Assembly: GCA_958430865.1 (NCBI GenBank)
Contig: CAUDNR010004086.1
Coordinates: forward strand, 1-17,674
Reading direction: 5' to 3'
From: Entrophospora sp. SA101
Taxonomy: Eukaryota > Glomeromycota > Glomeromycetes > Entrophosporales > Entrophosporaceae
Length of the DNA stretch: 17,674 nt
This document shows positions 1 to 8,877 of this stretch, piece by piece. Made by a program: the position numbers and the translations under genes. How positions within the stretch are numbered: the first letter of the stretch is position 1; the number at the start of each line of letters is the position of its first letter. The notes under the pieces were generated by a model, which did no database searches, was not told the origin of the DNA, and was given only the letters and a program-made list of their open reading frames with translations.

Positions 1-65
1 TTGTTGACAATTAATTGTTTATATTATTAACACATACATAAAACATGTATATGTTGCTCTAACAT
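1..65 (+). repeat. 65-bp direct repeat, copy 1
   Basis: Bases 1-65 are identical, base for base, to 8587-8651 in the same orientation. The sequence begins TTGTTGACAATTAATTG and ends TTGCTCTAACAT. The left limit of the repeat is unknown because the window starts inside or exactly at it. Copy 1 runs directly into a hexanucleotide array, whereas copy 2 runs into a coding trace. It may be a dispersed repeat or an end-of-contig duplication; the sequence alone cannot decide. Confidence 0.9.
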
Positions 66-213
66 CAAAATCAACATCAACATCAAAATCAACATCAAAA
101 TCAACATCAAAATCAACATCAAAATCAACACCAACATCAACATCACATCAACATCAACATCAACATCAACATCAACATCAACATCAACATCAACATCAAC
201 ACCAACATCAAAC
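62..213. repeat. ATCAAC/ATCAAA hexanucleotide array
   Basis: About 150 bp of tandem hexamers. The first part alternates ATCAAA and ATCAAC units, and the second part is nearly pure ATCAAC with a few ACCAAC variants and one slipped unit near 140-150. It starts exactly where the 65-bp repeat ends and fades into unique sequence near 213. No gene model covers it. The unit is not a known fungal telomere unit. Confidence 0.9.
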
Positions 214-527
214 TATTTTATCCTTTCTCTGATAGACATCAATATTGTCATCAACAACAAAAATGAATTGTTTATACAGTTCCAGAAATGGTTTTCCTAA
301 TACTGGCGAACACCACCAACTTACACACAAAAACCAATAGCAGATTTTATATGTGCGTGAACTTTTTTTAAAAAACGCATTTTATTATGTAAATCAGTTG
401 TACAACAAGAAAACAATCATTTCATTGATTTCACTTGGACTTTTAAGCATTTTTTATTGGACACCATCTATCTCAACATTAATGCTCTGAAAAAACCGAA
501 CTTAAACGAAAAAGTTCCATTCGGAGC
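214..527. other. non-coding stretch upstream of the 528 ORF
   Basis: AT-rich sequence without a reading frame of note. It would hold the promoter of the 528-1016 frame if that gene is real, but I see no clear TATA element at a usual distance. Confidence 0.5.
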
Positions 528-1016
528 ATGAAACTTAATTGGTTGATTGATATGTCCAAAGCACTAGTCAGACCAAAGCTGAACCTTTACTCAACATACC
601 AATATTGGTATTCAAAAAAGGTGTTGAGTATAACGAATCTGCCATGGTTTTATGTACAAGGATCCTCAAGCAAAATCTTGAAAATCAACTTTTATTCATG
701 CACTATTGCTGTGCTGCACACATTTCAAGCCTTGCTTGCACAACAAGGTTTTGAAATTATAGATGTGCAAGTTGATTTAATAAGAAATCTGATGTCTAAA
801 ATTAAAGGCTCAGTAAATTTATGTGATTCAATAAGAGGACTTTGTAATGTTGAGAGAGTTGATCACCTGAAACCGGAAATTGATATAAAAACCAGGCGGG
901 ACATCACATTCTGTATGGAGACGACATTACGTACGTTGGGAACTGAAGAAGCATCCATTCAAAATCTTTTACCTGATATAAATGGTGTAAAACAATTAAG
1001 AAAATTAGAAAATTGA
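528..1016 (+). CDS. hypothetical protein, 162 aa, single exon
   Basis: An uninterrupted 162-codon frame from an ATG at 528. I do not recognise the family. The protein has no signal peptide or clear membrane segment. The C-terminal two thirds (from about residue 60) is rich in amphipathic helices and has a charged, well-mixed composition (for example PEIDIKTRRDITFCMETTLR), which looks like real protein rather than translated AT-rich spacer. A poly(A)-like AATAAA lies at 1049-1054, 33 bases after the stop. No introns are needed, although an upstream exon cannot be excluded. It stands alone, flanked by repeats and decayed sequence, so it could also be the remaining part of a larger gene. Confidence 0.5.
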   Translation: MKLNWLIDMSKALVRPKLNLYSTYQYWYSKKVLSITNLPWFYVQGSSSKILKINFYSCTIAVLHTFQALLAQQGFEIIDVQVDLIRNLMSKIKGSVNLCDSIRGLCNVERVDHLKPEIDIKTRRDITFCMETTLRTLGTEEASIQNLLPDINGVKQLRKLEN

Positions 1017-1848
1017 TCTTTCATTTTATTAAGATATAATCCAATTAAAATAAATAAATACATGATACATTGGCTGATGTTCGGTTTTTGTTTTTAGAAC
1101 AAATCGGTTGCAAGAAAACCGGATTTGGTTAATCAGAAAAGAAACAGCGGACATTTTTATTTGTTTCCGCCTAAAGATCTTTGATTTTTGTTTTAGTATA
1201 TAATAATAATAAAAGAACTTTTGAATCGATAACCGTTTTTTATGATTCCACGTGTTATTATGTTATTTACTATCCAAAACTCGAATAAAAGAAAAATTCG
1301 TTATGTCAAAATTACTACTCGCGTTTCAACGAATTTTATATGCGAAGCAAAAAAAATTCACTGAAACAAGGTTTGACTGTAGACTGTATATGCTATCATT
1401 ATATTATGTTTACATTTAAATTTCTGCATGTAATTATTACGCTATAATTAATGGATATGACATATTAATATATATAAGCAACTCGATTTCTATAACTTTT
1501 TCTTGAATAAAGAAAATAATATCAAGTTTCGACTTGGAAAACAATCAATCACATTAAATGAATGACCAAAAATATTTGCTAGTATAAAACCTATTTCGTC
1601 TCAAACGATTAAATTGCCCTCCCACAAAATCAAGCTTTATGAATTGGATTATTAGTATTAGTTTGCCAATTGCAAACCGGTTTTACGGGTATCCGGTTAA
1701 AGCCGTTTTTCTTTATATTTAAACCAATACAAGATTATCTAAAAAAATGAATTCCCAATCAATACGAATTAGCTACTTCAACAAATGCAAATTATTGGAA
1801 TATAATTGACCTAGAGACAAAACAACACTTTTTAAATATGACACTAGC
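1017..1848. other. intergenic, no gene seen
   Basis: AT-rich spacer. It holds the 3' region of the 528 frame, a segment at about 1105-1170 that loosely resembles 9285-9350 (TTGCAAGAAAAC followed by a GAAAC...GTTTC dyad), and an AACCGG-rich patch at 1674-1712. I see no supported coding region. Confidence 0.5.
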
Positions 1849-1884
1849 TTGATTCTGCGGTTAATTGTTTTCATAAAAGAATAC

Positions 1885-2198
1885 ATGCCTTCAAACAAAC
1901 AACAAAATTTATCTTCTGACAACAATTTTTTAGAGACATCGCTTTTAACGGATGGTGAAAATCAATACCAGAAACAATGCTTATCACCAAATAATAATAT
2001 TGGCAATGATAATATTGATAATATTCAATATCAACAACAATCTTAACCATCGCAAAATCATAATCATGGTCGTAACGGTAAAGTCGAACAACATTTATCT
2101 TTTCCAAGTAATGAAAACATTTATCCATTAGCTTAGTAGAAAGCTCATGAACATGAATTTACAAATGGCAAAGGATCATTTAACAATAAAACTCACAA
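1885..2198 (+). pseudogene. decayed N/Q-rich coding trace
   Basis: From ATG 1885 a frame reads 54 codons rich in Asn, Gln and Ser. It then meets a TAA at 2044-2046, continues in the same frame for about 29 more sensible codons (NHNHGRNGKVEQHLSF and onward), meets two adjacent stops at about 2134-2139, and is open again for a short stretch. Persistence of one frame through isolated stops suggests an old gene, possibly the low-complexity part of a regulatory protein. The family is not recognisable. Confidence 0.3.
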
Positions 2199-2266
2199 AT
2201 GTTCTATATGAACAAACATTTTTCAGTAGCAGGAAATAATATCATTAAGTCAAATCCTGAAAAGAG

Positions 2267-2331
2267 TGCAGGCTAAAGCTCCTCACGAGCCTGCTTGCGA
2301 GCTGGCTCATGCGGAGCCTTAATGCAGGCTA
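2267..2331. repeat. GC-rich dyad element with flanking 9-bp direct repeats
   Basis: A compact GC-rich island in an AT-rich background. TGCAGGCTA occurs at 2267-2275 and again at 2323-2331. Between them AAAGCTCC and GGAGCCTT form an imperfect inverted pair, and the inside holds several overlapping stems such as GGCTC-ATGCG-GAGCC and GAGCC...GGCTC. It could be a small foldback or MITE-like insertion, with the 9-mers as a possible target duplication. Confidence 0.6.
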
Positions 2332-2580
2332 CAGTTTGTCTGAAATTGGATAGAAAATGGCATCTAGGCAATATGATTAACCTTGGATTTTTTAATGATT
2401 TTTTTTTAATTGAAAAAAATAATTTTTAACGAAATAAAATTATTTACTATTCACATGACAAATCTTTATGATTTTTTATTGGTCTAATAATAATCAAACT
2501 ACACTTCATATATTAGGATGGTCAACATCCAACATAGTTGGACGTTGAAAGAAAACGACTTATTTATTTATTTATAAATT
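2332..2580. other. AT-rich spacer, nothing recognised
   Basis: Homopolymer-rich sequence without supported features, apart from a short TTTATTTATTTATAAATTA run at 2561-2580. Confidence 0.4.
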
Positions 2581-2599
2581 ACTCAACCTCCTGAGGAGC

Positions 2600-3420
2600 A
2601 TATGAATCGGTAACGTATACAGGTGCTAGGAAATGCAATTTTCGTTATAAATTCTTCAGATGGATTATATTTAACCGCCGCGCTTTAGAAAGGTAGATTC
2701 GAATTAAACAATAACAGCAGAGAATATGATGATACAAATTACATATACAACTCATTACAGTTATCGAAATGTGCATGCATCTGTTAACTTGGTCCTTGCA
2801 GTACGAGAACGGATGAACTTATAAGAAAGGATGGTTTGTAATGAAATTAAGAAACTGAATAAAGACGAGAAGCATTTAAAAAATTACCTGTGATGATGCT
2901 GATGAACCATTTGGCAATATGTAGTTAAATTCTATGATTCCTGGGCACACAAATTTAAATGTAATGGTAGCTTTGGTCCTATATTATTATATCCAAAGAC
3001 AACGGTTGACTGCGTTGATATATGTAAATGTTGTGAAAAGATCTAGTGCCGCTGGATTGAACAAAACTCAATGCTATGGTGCTGGAAAAGGCTTTCAATA
3101 TTTTGATTTATTTTAAGAAATTAAATGGCATTCAAAAATTTCTACATTTCTTTTCACAACTTTTTACTTATCCGGGTCATTCAAATGTTCGAGAAGTTGT
3201 CGATGGGCCTTTCTATGAGTACACTCTATTAATAACTAAAAAAAAAAAGGGTAAAAGATATTAAAGCTTTATCATTTCCCATATTAACATTCACTCCTAT
3301 CACGATCATGAATATCTTTATAATGATGTTTGCCCATTTTTCAGAGATCCTCCACAAAATATTGACAACTAGCTTAAGATGGCTGTTAATTTTCCTTCGC
3401 CTCGGTAAATCCCAAAGTAT
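2600..3420 (+). pseudogene. decayed coding remnants in several frames
   Basis: Several stretches read like protein but are broken. At 2628-2790 a frame reads GNAIFVINSSDGLYLTAAL, meets a stop, then continues with KGRFELNNNSREYDDTNYIY. At 2934-3116 there is a 60-codon frame, and at about 3076-3264 an overlapping frame contains LFTYPGHSNVREVVDGPFYE. At 3275-3353 another frame reads HSYHDHEYLYNDVCPFFRDP. Frame changes and stops between the segments, with no convincing splice sites, suggest one or two eroded genes or a mobile element. I could not assign a family. Confidence 0.3.
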
Positions 3421-3654
3421 TTATTTATTTATTTATTTAAACATTCTTTGATTGTTATTTATTTTAAAACATGAGGGAGCTATTTTCTTATCTTGTTCTT
3501 TCTTCTAATGACGCTATGATTCTTGGGCTCCATAGTAGATCTTGTGTAAAATTAGTTTTCATATAATAATAATTTTAATATAGAGATAAAACCGATATAT
3601 ATAAATATCTATCCAAATAAACTTGAAAATTTCATATATAAAAACAAATATACT
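3421..3654. other. AT-rich spacer
   Basis: Contains a TTTA tetranucleotide run at 3419-3440 and no supported gene. Confidence 0.4.
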
Positions 3655-3858
3655 ATGGAAAAACCAATATTGATATTAATTGGTGGTTGTTTCAGTTCAG
3701 GAAAGACAACGAGATAAAAAAAATGGAAATTTTGTTATTAATCATCATTATTATCGCAGGCATTATAAACACCTTTCACACAAAAATAAAAGTTAAGATG
3801 ATCCCAAAACCATAGATATGGATGGAACTTCTTATAGAAGAGTTAAAAAGGACAAACA
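3655..3858 (+). pseudogene. P-loop kinase-like relic
   Basis: ATG 3655 opens 20 codons reading MEKPILILIGGC then FSSGKTTR and a TAA. The hydrophobic strand followed by GGCFSSGKTT is a good Walker A (P-loop) start, like the N-terminus of small nucleoside or Kti12-type kinases. About 80 bases on, in another frame (from 3797), DDPKTIDMDG appears; this resembles the D-P-x-x-[IF]-D segment of uridine or nicotinamide riboside kinases. The two pieces are in different frames with no good intron between them, so I read this as a degenerate copy. The family call is inference from two short motifs. Confidence 0.35.
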
Positions 3859-4542
3859 TCCTTCATGAAAAAAACCCCTCTGAAAAATGGCAGATCTTAA
3901 ATTTTTGTATTAATTTGAACAGTAGGATTTTAAGAAATATAGAAAGAAGCTGAAACATTTAATAAAAAACATGTTCAAAGTTATATTCGCAATGTAGAAA
4001 ATTTGTTGGGTCAACTAGAGAATATGCTAATGTGATTTTTACTAAAAAAAATGTCAAGTCCACCACTCATTATAATCTGCACTTTGAGAAAAAAAACAGT
4101 CAAAAAAAAAAGAATTTGCCATCTAAACCAAAACTAAAGAGAAAATTAGCCATTTGCGGAATTTTATATTTTGGATTTTCTGCTTTAATTTTTTAATTAA
4201 TCATCTTTTATGGAGAAACCGGCCGTTAATTGCATTAGTAGTAGTAGTACAAATATGATTATGATGAATATTAAAAAAACATTTGGTCCCTGAATATAAA
4301 AATGGAATGCTTACAAAATTCACAATTTATATTTAAAAAAAAAATGAACCATCACTTTCGATTAATCTATTATTATTATTGTTGTTATTGTTTTGTTATA
4401 TTACTATGAGCAAAAAGTCTAGCCTAACTTTTTATTACATATTAAACTCGGCCAGAATTAAACAAGATCTACAAAATTTTATTCGATTTTTGTGTAGTAA
4501 CAAAAGGAATTATTATTGAACCAAATCGAAAAATTTAGCAAT
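3859..4542. other. intergenic region upstream of TAF12
   Basis: AT-rich spacer with A-tracts (for example 4089-4110) and a TAG trinucleotide run near 4236-4250. It must contain the TAF12 promoter, but no individual element stands out. No supported coding region. Confidence 0.5.
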
Positions 4543-5561
4543 ATGTCACCCACACCTTCTCCACAAGTTCAAGCTACATCATTATCAACGCAACAGCAAC
4601 AGCAACAGCAGCAGCAACAGCAACAGACAGCGCAACAACAACAACCTTTAACACAACAACAACAACAATTACAACAACAGCATATACAACACCAATTACA
4701 ACTACAACAACAGAGACAATTGCAACAACAACAGCAGCAGCAATTGCAACAACAACAACAACTGCTGTTACAGCAACAACAGCAACAAATACATCGAACT
4801 TTAAATCAAAACATACAAACTATAAAATTGGACATTCATAGTTTACAAGAGGCTTTGAAAAATCCTCATCTGACTCCCCAAGTTAGACAGGAAAAGGAAA
4901 CAAAGCTTAGTTACTATAGTAATCTTTTAAGAACTCCAATATCAGGCATATATTTATATATATTTATACAATACTTCTTATCTAAGTATTTAAAATGAAT
5001 TTTTTTATTATCTTACAATACTCATTCATACTTATGTATAAATATGTATAAATATATGTTGTATAGTCTCACCGATGGTCAGAACTTCATTACAAAGCAT
5101 ATCTGCACAAGCAATGCCACTCAACACATTAACACAAACTGGCGCTTTATCTTCGCAACCAGGTTAGATAGATGATTGATTTGATTTAAACTTTTTATTT
5201 TTATTCCTTTATTTATTTCACAATTTTATATGTATATACATTTTATTAATTTAGGTAATAATGATTTTGGGCAAATTATTTCAATTCCTCAACATGATAT
5301 TTATATTTATTATTTACCCTTGTATGCTAACTTTGTTTATTCTGCACTCAAATATAAACAATACGAAGGTCAGATATTAACAAATAATTCTATCATCCAA
5401 CAACAATTATTAATGCAACAATTTTCATCCACTTCACAAACAGCTCTACAATCGTCACATTTACAACAAGGTTCACATTTTAATACTGTTCAGATAAATT
5501 CCTCATCAATGATGGATATTGATGTAGAAAAATTTCAAATATTAAAATCTACTAATATGAC

Positions 5562-5610
<49 letters not shown>

Positions 5611-6385
5611 AATACAGATACCTTAACAATGTCATCGACATCAACATCGACATCGACATCAGCATCGACATCATCAAGCACAAGCACTAATATCAGACCA
5701 ATAACACCGATAATGCCAATAACACCTGCAATTACGACAAATTTTCCACAAACATTAACCTCAATGCCAGGAAAAGAACAAATTTTATCATCAAATACAT
5801 ATTTAACTTCAAGTTTAACACCAGGGACTTCACAATTACAAATTACGGATTCTGATAATATTGAAAAACCAATTGTTGCAAAACGTAAAATCCAAGAATT
5901 GGTTGAACAAATCGATCCTAGAGAAAGATTAGAACCAGAAGTAGAAGATGTGTGTTTGTTTACTCTATTATTATTATTATTATATATATATATATTATTT
6001 GTAATAATAATTGAAAATTTTTTTAGTTGCTATTGGATATAGCTGATGAATTCATAACATCAGTAACTTCCTTTGCTTGTCGGCTAGCTAAACACAGAAA
6101 GTCAGATACATTGGAAGTAAAAGATCTTCAATTGCATCTAGGTATCATAATTATCAATCTTACTCTCTCACGATCGATTGAAAAAAAAAAGTGTTTATTT
6201 GTTGTAACTTACTTATTATTTTCTTTCTTAATGATTGATGATCAGAACGAAATTGGAACATACGTATTCCGGGTTTCGCTTCTGATGAAATTAGATCAGT
6301 AAGAAAACCAGTGATAGCTGCTACACATCAACAAAAACTTGCCGCTGTAAATGGTGCACGAGCTCAAAGTACATCATCTCATTAA
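4543..6385 (+). CDS. TAF12: TFIID/SAGA subunit TAF12 with histone fold
   Basis: Five exons join in frame to 444 aa: 4543-4945, 5067-5162, 5369-5949, 6027-6141 and 6246-6385. The C-terminal 107 residues are a clear TAF12 histone fold. It starts [20 protein letters not shown] (about 338-357), continues [20 protein letters not shown] and [15 protein letters not shown], and ends with [18 protein letters not shown] and [12 protein letters not shown]12 pairs with TAF4 in TFIID, and with its Ada1-type partner in SAGA, to support RNA polymerase II initiation. The N-terminal part is low complexity: poly-Gln (about 17-90), poly-Asn (about 232-246) and a Ser/Thr run. ATG 4543 is preferred; an in-frame TTG lies 27 bases upstream. 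Intron 1 (4946-5066) starts with GC, the others with GT. AATAAA lies at 6470-6475. The histone-fold exons are certain; exons 1-2 are less so. Confidence 0.93.
4591..4788 (+). repeat. CAA/CAG tract encoding poly-Gln in TAF12
   Basis: Mixed CAA and CAG codons, interrupted by Leu, Thr, His and Arg codons. The codon mixing makes it less prone to slippage than a pure repeat and argues for selection on the protein. Confidence 0.85.
5563..5607 (+). repeat. AAT trinucleotide run encoding poly-Asn in TAF12
   Basis: About 15 Asn codons, nearly all AAT, inside exon 3 of TAF12. It is followed at 5637-5670 by a run of TCA/TCG and ACA/ACG codons giving a Ser-Thr repeat. The purity of the AAT run suggests recent slippage and possible length variation between strains. 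Confidence 0.85.
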
Positions 6386-7260
6386 TCTTTTATTGTTATT
6401 ATTATTATTATTTATATTATAACATAATACATTTTATGAGGATAATGGATTGATATGAATGACGGGATGAATAAATATATATTAATATTAATATATTGAC
6501 ATTTATAATTTTTTCCCGATTCTTACAATTCTTAGAAAATATATTATTCATTTATACATTATATATATTAATTTAGAAATAATGATGTAATATAAATATA
6601 CGTTATATATATATATATAGATAAGCAACACATAAATATAATCCATCAATATTAATATTAAATAAATTTTATCTTTTGATGATAATAATGTGTGTAAATA
6701 AATTTTAAAATTTTGTTTTAGACAGTTGATAGGATTTATTGAATTGAATTGATAACGAATGGTAGCCAAGCTATTAAATAACATTCGATGTTTTCAATAT
6801 TTAAATAAAAGATGTTTTTTTATTATTAGAAAAAATAAAAATGATTTATTTATAAAGAGTTGAAAAATTGTTAAAAAGTAAAAACAACAATAAAAATGAA
6901 GGATTACTTGTCGATTTGTAACAACAACAACAACTCCATTAGGAAAAATTGGATTGATGATTTAAGGTTACTGAATTATCTTTAGAATAGATTAACTTAT
7001 CTCTCTGCTTTCACTTATTAAAACTGATCAAGCAAGCATATTGGAATAATCAATCTTTAACATTTGTTTATTTGCTTTTTTTTTAATCCTCAATTATTAA
7101 AAAGTTTTATTGAAAAGAGCCAGCGCTGTTGAAACTCATTCTTATATTATGGCAAGGTATTAAAAGAGGGGAATTGTTTTTTTCATATTAAAATAATTAT
7201 TTCCTTTCAGTCGATAAATAACACGCCAACTTTTAATATAAAAAAAATTAATTTATCAAA
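6386..7260. other. intergenic, no supported gene
   Basis: The 3' region of TAF12 followed by AT-rich spacer with AT dinucleotide runs (for example 6606-6619). Short frames on both strands have simple AT-driven composition, and I leave them out. Confidence 0.5.
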
Positions 7261-7270
7261 ACAATATATA

Positions 7271-7440
7271 TTATTGTTGTCTTGGATAACAGGTTCTTGT
7301 TAACAAGATGTCCAGCAAAAGAAAAGTTTGTGTTAGTATGTTGTGCAGTAGTATCACATGATTTAATCGACGCTGGTACCCTTTTTTGAAAAGTATCCTT
7401 CACATCCCATGCTTGTAGTTAAACTCGTGGTGCAATGTTA
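7271..7440 (-). pseudogene. decayed coding trace, two frames
   Basis: On the minus strand one frame reads AFNIAPRV, a stop, then LQAWDVKDTFQKRVPASIK. Near the AAAAAAGGGTACC stretch a second frame takes over, reading RRLNHVILLHNILTQTFLL and onward to a stop at 7273-7271. The switch beside a homopolymer suggests a frameshifted old gene. It lies just downstream of the zinc-finger gene and on the same strand. The family is not recognised. Confidence 0.25.
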
Positions 7441-7499
7441 AATGCTCCTTTCATTAATAATATTAAATTTTCTATCAGAATGCTAAATACTCATTAAAT

Positions 7500-8055
7500 T
7501 TATACCGTATGTAACTTAGGTTTGGATGTGAAATTTAATGTTTCAAGCACTTCTATATCTTCAATTTGATTTGTCTCAACTATAAACGCTATGATTATGA
7601 AAATTCGCATACTCTTGAGAAATTTCATTGTTTCATTGATTTCTTCTTCAGAATAATTTAAATATTTACATTGTAATAATACTTCATCCGTAACTTCCTT
7701 TTCATTTTTGGCTTTTAGCAATACATTGGTTAAATCAAGTTCTTGGATATGTGCAAAATCAGGTTGAAAAAGCCTACTCTGCGCCATCTATTTTAAACAT
7801 ATCTTTTGCGGTCTGAATCCTTTTTTGCCATACTTCTTGATGTTTTTCATTAATTGGAAAACAAACCGGCCAGGGTACTTCTTTGTCCAGATCTAGAAAC
7901 TTTGCTGTTTCAGGTAAAACATTATTTTGTATTTGTCTGGAATTGTAACGTGGACGGCATGGAGTTTTTTTACTTACATAATGCTGTGTAAGTTCTTGCA
8001 GAGTTGAAAGTTCATATTTACAAATTTCACACGTATGATTTTTTCTAGGAGACAT
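7500..8055 (-). CDS. small C2HC zinc-finger protein, function unknown
   Basis: ATG at 8055 (minus). The N-terminus has a zinc-finger-like pattern, C9-x2-C12-x12-H25-x7-C33, ending HYVSKKTPCRP. The frame as read stops at 7774, while an overlapping frame (7787-7500) reads on with sensible protein. A 46-base intron, 7833-7788 (GTATGG...AATAG), joins them exactly in phase, giving exons 8055-7834 and 7787-7500 and 169 aa. A further in-frame 33-base segment bounded by GT and AG, GTATGCGAATTTTC...TATAG, lies near 7617-7585 and may or may not be removed. The alternative is a plain frameshift, since the skipped stretch (EVWQKRIQTAKDMFKI) also looks like protein. C-terminal part unrecognised. Single fingers ending H-x(6-8)-P-C occur in many proteins linked to mobile DNA and large DNA viruses; no such origin is shown here. 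Confidence 0.5.
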
Positions 8056-8155
8056 GTTGAAAATATTAACGGTTTTATAAATTACTTGTATAAAAATTTT
8101 TTATTTTTTATTTATTGATATTTTTTTTTTAGAAAAACGTAATAGTATTTTCCAG

Positions 8156-8449
8156 AACGATTTACTATTTATTTTTAAATATGTCGCAATTAAAACCAAT
8201 TGTGGTATATACAAAGGAAATTTAAACCAACCGTTGTTATATGGGATGATGTCTAGCAAAAATCACATCCGAGGTAAATATATAGAAAAAAGAAATTTCC
8301 CAAATTTAGAAAGCAAAATTTCATGTTATATCAAACTCATTCTATTTTTAGTATGCATGATTTTATTAAGTAAACAGGGTTTAATAAAAAAAAGCAAATT
8401 TTGGTCAGAGGCGGTTTATTTCATTGGGCCACTGAACCATTTTAACTAA
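8156..8449 (+). pseudogene. open coding trace with one hydrophobic segment
   Basis: Following TTTTCCAG at 8148-8155, a frame is open for 97 codons with no in-frame ATG near its beginning. It reads KTNCGIYKGNLNQPLLYGMM and later a hydrophobic segment, YIKLILFLVCMILL. The acceptor-like CAG and the good composition suggest a former internal exon. No matching donor or partner exon is convincing. The last part overlaps a short inverted repeat (8396-8421). Function unknown. Confidence 0.22.
8396..8421. repeat. inverted repeat, left arm
   Basis: AAATTTTGGTCAGAGGC at 8398-8414 has a near-complementary counterpart at about 9408-9430 (GGGCCTCTGACTAAAAAATTT). The arms enclose about 1 kb, which includes the second 65-bp repeat and two small coding traces. 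The core resembles the kind of terminal sequence seen in Tc1-like elements. Confidence 0.35.
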
Positions 8450-8586
8450 ATCTGGTGTTTAAAAGTGAATTCTCGATAGAATAAATTATTAACTCTAATT
8501 ATTGAATTGGACTGGAAATAGAAACCATAGTTACTAATTATGTGAACCTGACTGTTTATTCTAATATAATACAATGATAACTACTG

Positions 8587-8651
8587 TTGTTGACAATTAA
8601 TTGTTTATATTATTAACACATACATAAAACATGTATATGTTGCTCTAACAT
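8587..8651 (+). repeat. 65-bp direct repeat, copy 2
   Basis: Exact match to 1-65. It ends at base 8651, the T of an in-frame TGA that immediately precedes an open coding trace, so it may have been inserted into, or recombined with, a former gene. Confidence 0.9.
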
Positions 8652-8653
8652 GA

Positions 8654-8877
8654 ATTATTTTACCCGAACCTGGTGAATTAAAGGACACTGTTAAAATTAA
8701 TGACAAAGACGACAAAAGATTTGAGGTATGCAATAGTTCCTTGATGTCTAATATTTATTTCATATATATACATTAAAATTAAATGAATATGAATATCAGA
8801 CATTTTTAAATGAACCTTACGTTGAATTATCAGAGAATAATAATACACTCAAAAGATTGAGACATGACTCACCATAG
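8654..8877 (+). pseudogene. two-exon C-terminal gene fragment
   Basis: A frame reading ILPEPGELKDTVKINDKD and ending KRFE is followed by an excellent 74-base intron, 8726-8799 (GTATGC...TATCAG). It then continues in phase with TFLNEPYVELSENNNT to a TAG at 8875-8877. Both halves have soluble, charged, protein-like composition. The frame is cut upstream by a TGA at 8651-8653, exactly at the end of the 65-bp repeat, so the 5' part of the gene is missing. I cannot name the family. Confidence 0.4.

Noticed and set aside
62..213. Hexamer array at the window start as a telomere
   Set aside because: The unit (ATCAAC/ATCAAA) is not TTAGGG or a close variant on either strand, and single-copy sequence follows with no subtelomeric pattern.
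62..213. CRISPR-like array
   Set aside because: There are no spacers between the repeats, and the host is eukaryotic; this is a simple tandem repeat.
1871..2128. Minus-strand 85-codon frame
   Set aside because: Tyr- and Ile-rich translation of the complement of an N/Q-rich trace; a shadow.
2680..2710. TTCGAAT as a tRNA T-loop
   Set aside because: No matching acceptor, D or anticodon stems around it; no tRNA fold could be built here or elsewhere in the window.
4516..4542. TTG at 4516 as the TAF12 start
   Set aside because: An in-frame ATG at 4543 gives a normal N-terminus; a non-AUG start is not needed.
4946..4998. Read-through of TAF12 exon 1 to the stop at 4998
   Set aside because: The tail ([16 protein letters not shown]) is translated AT-rich intron, and the histone fold lies downstream in phase.
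6548..6784. Minus-strand 78-codon frame in the spacer
   Set aside because: Composition is Ile/Tyr/Leu from AT-rich DNA, with no splice or poly(A) context.
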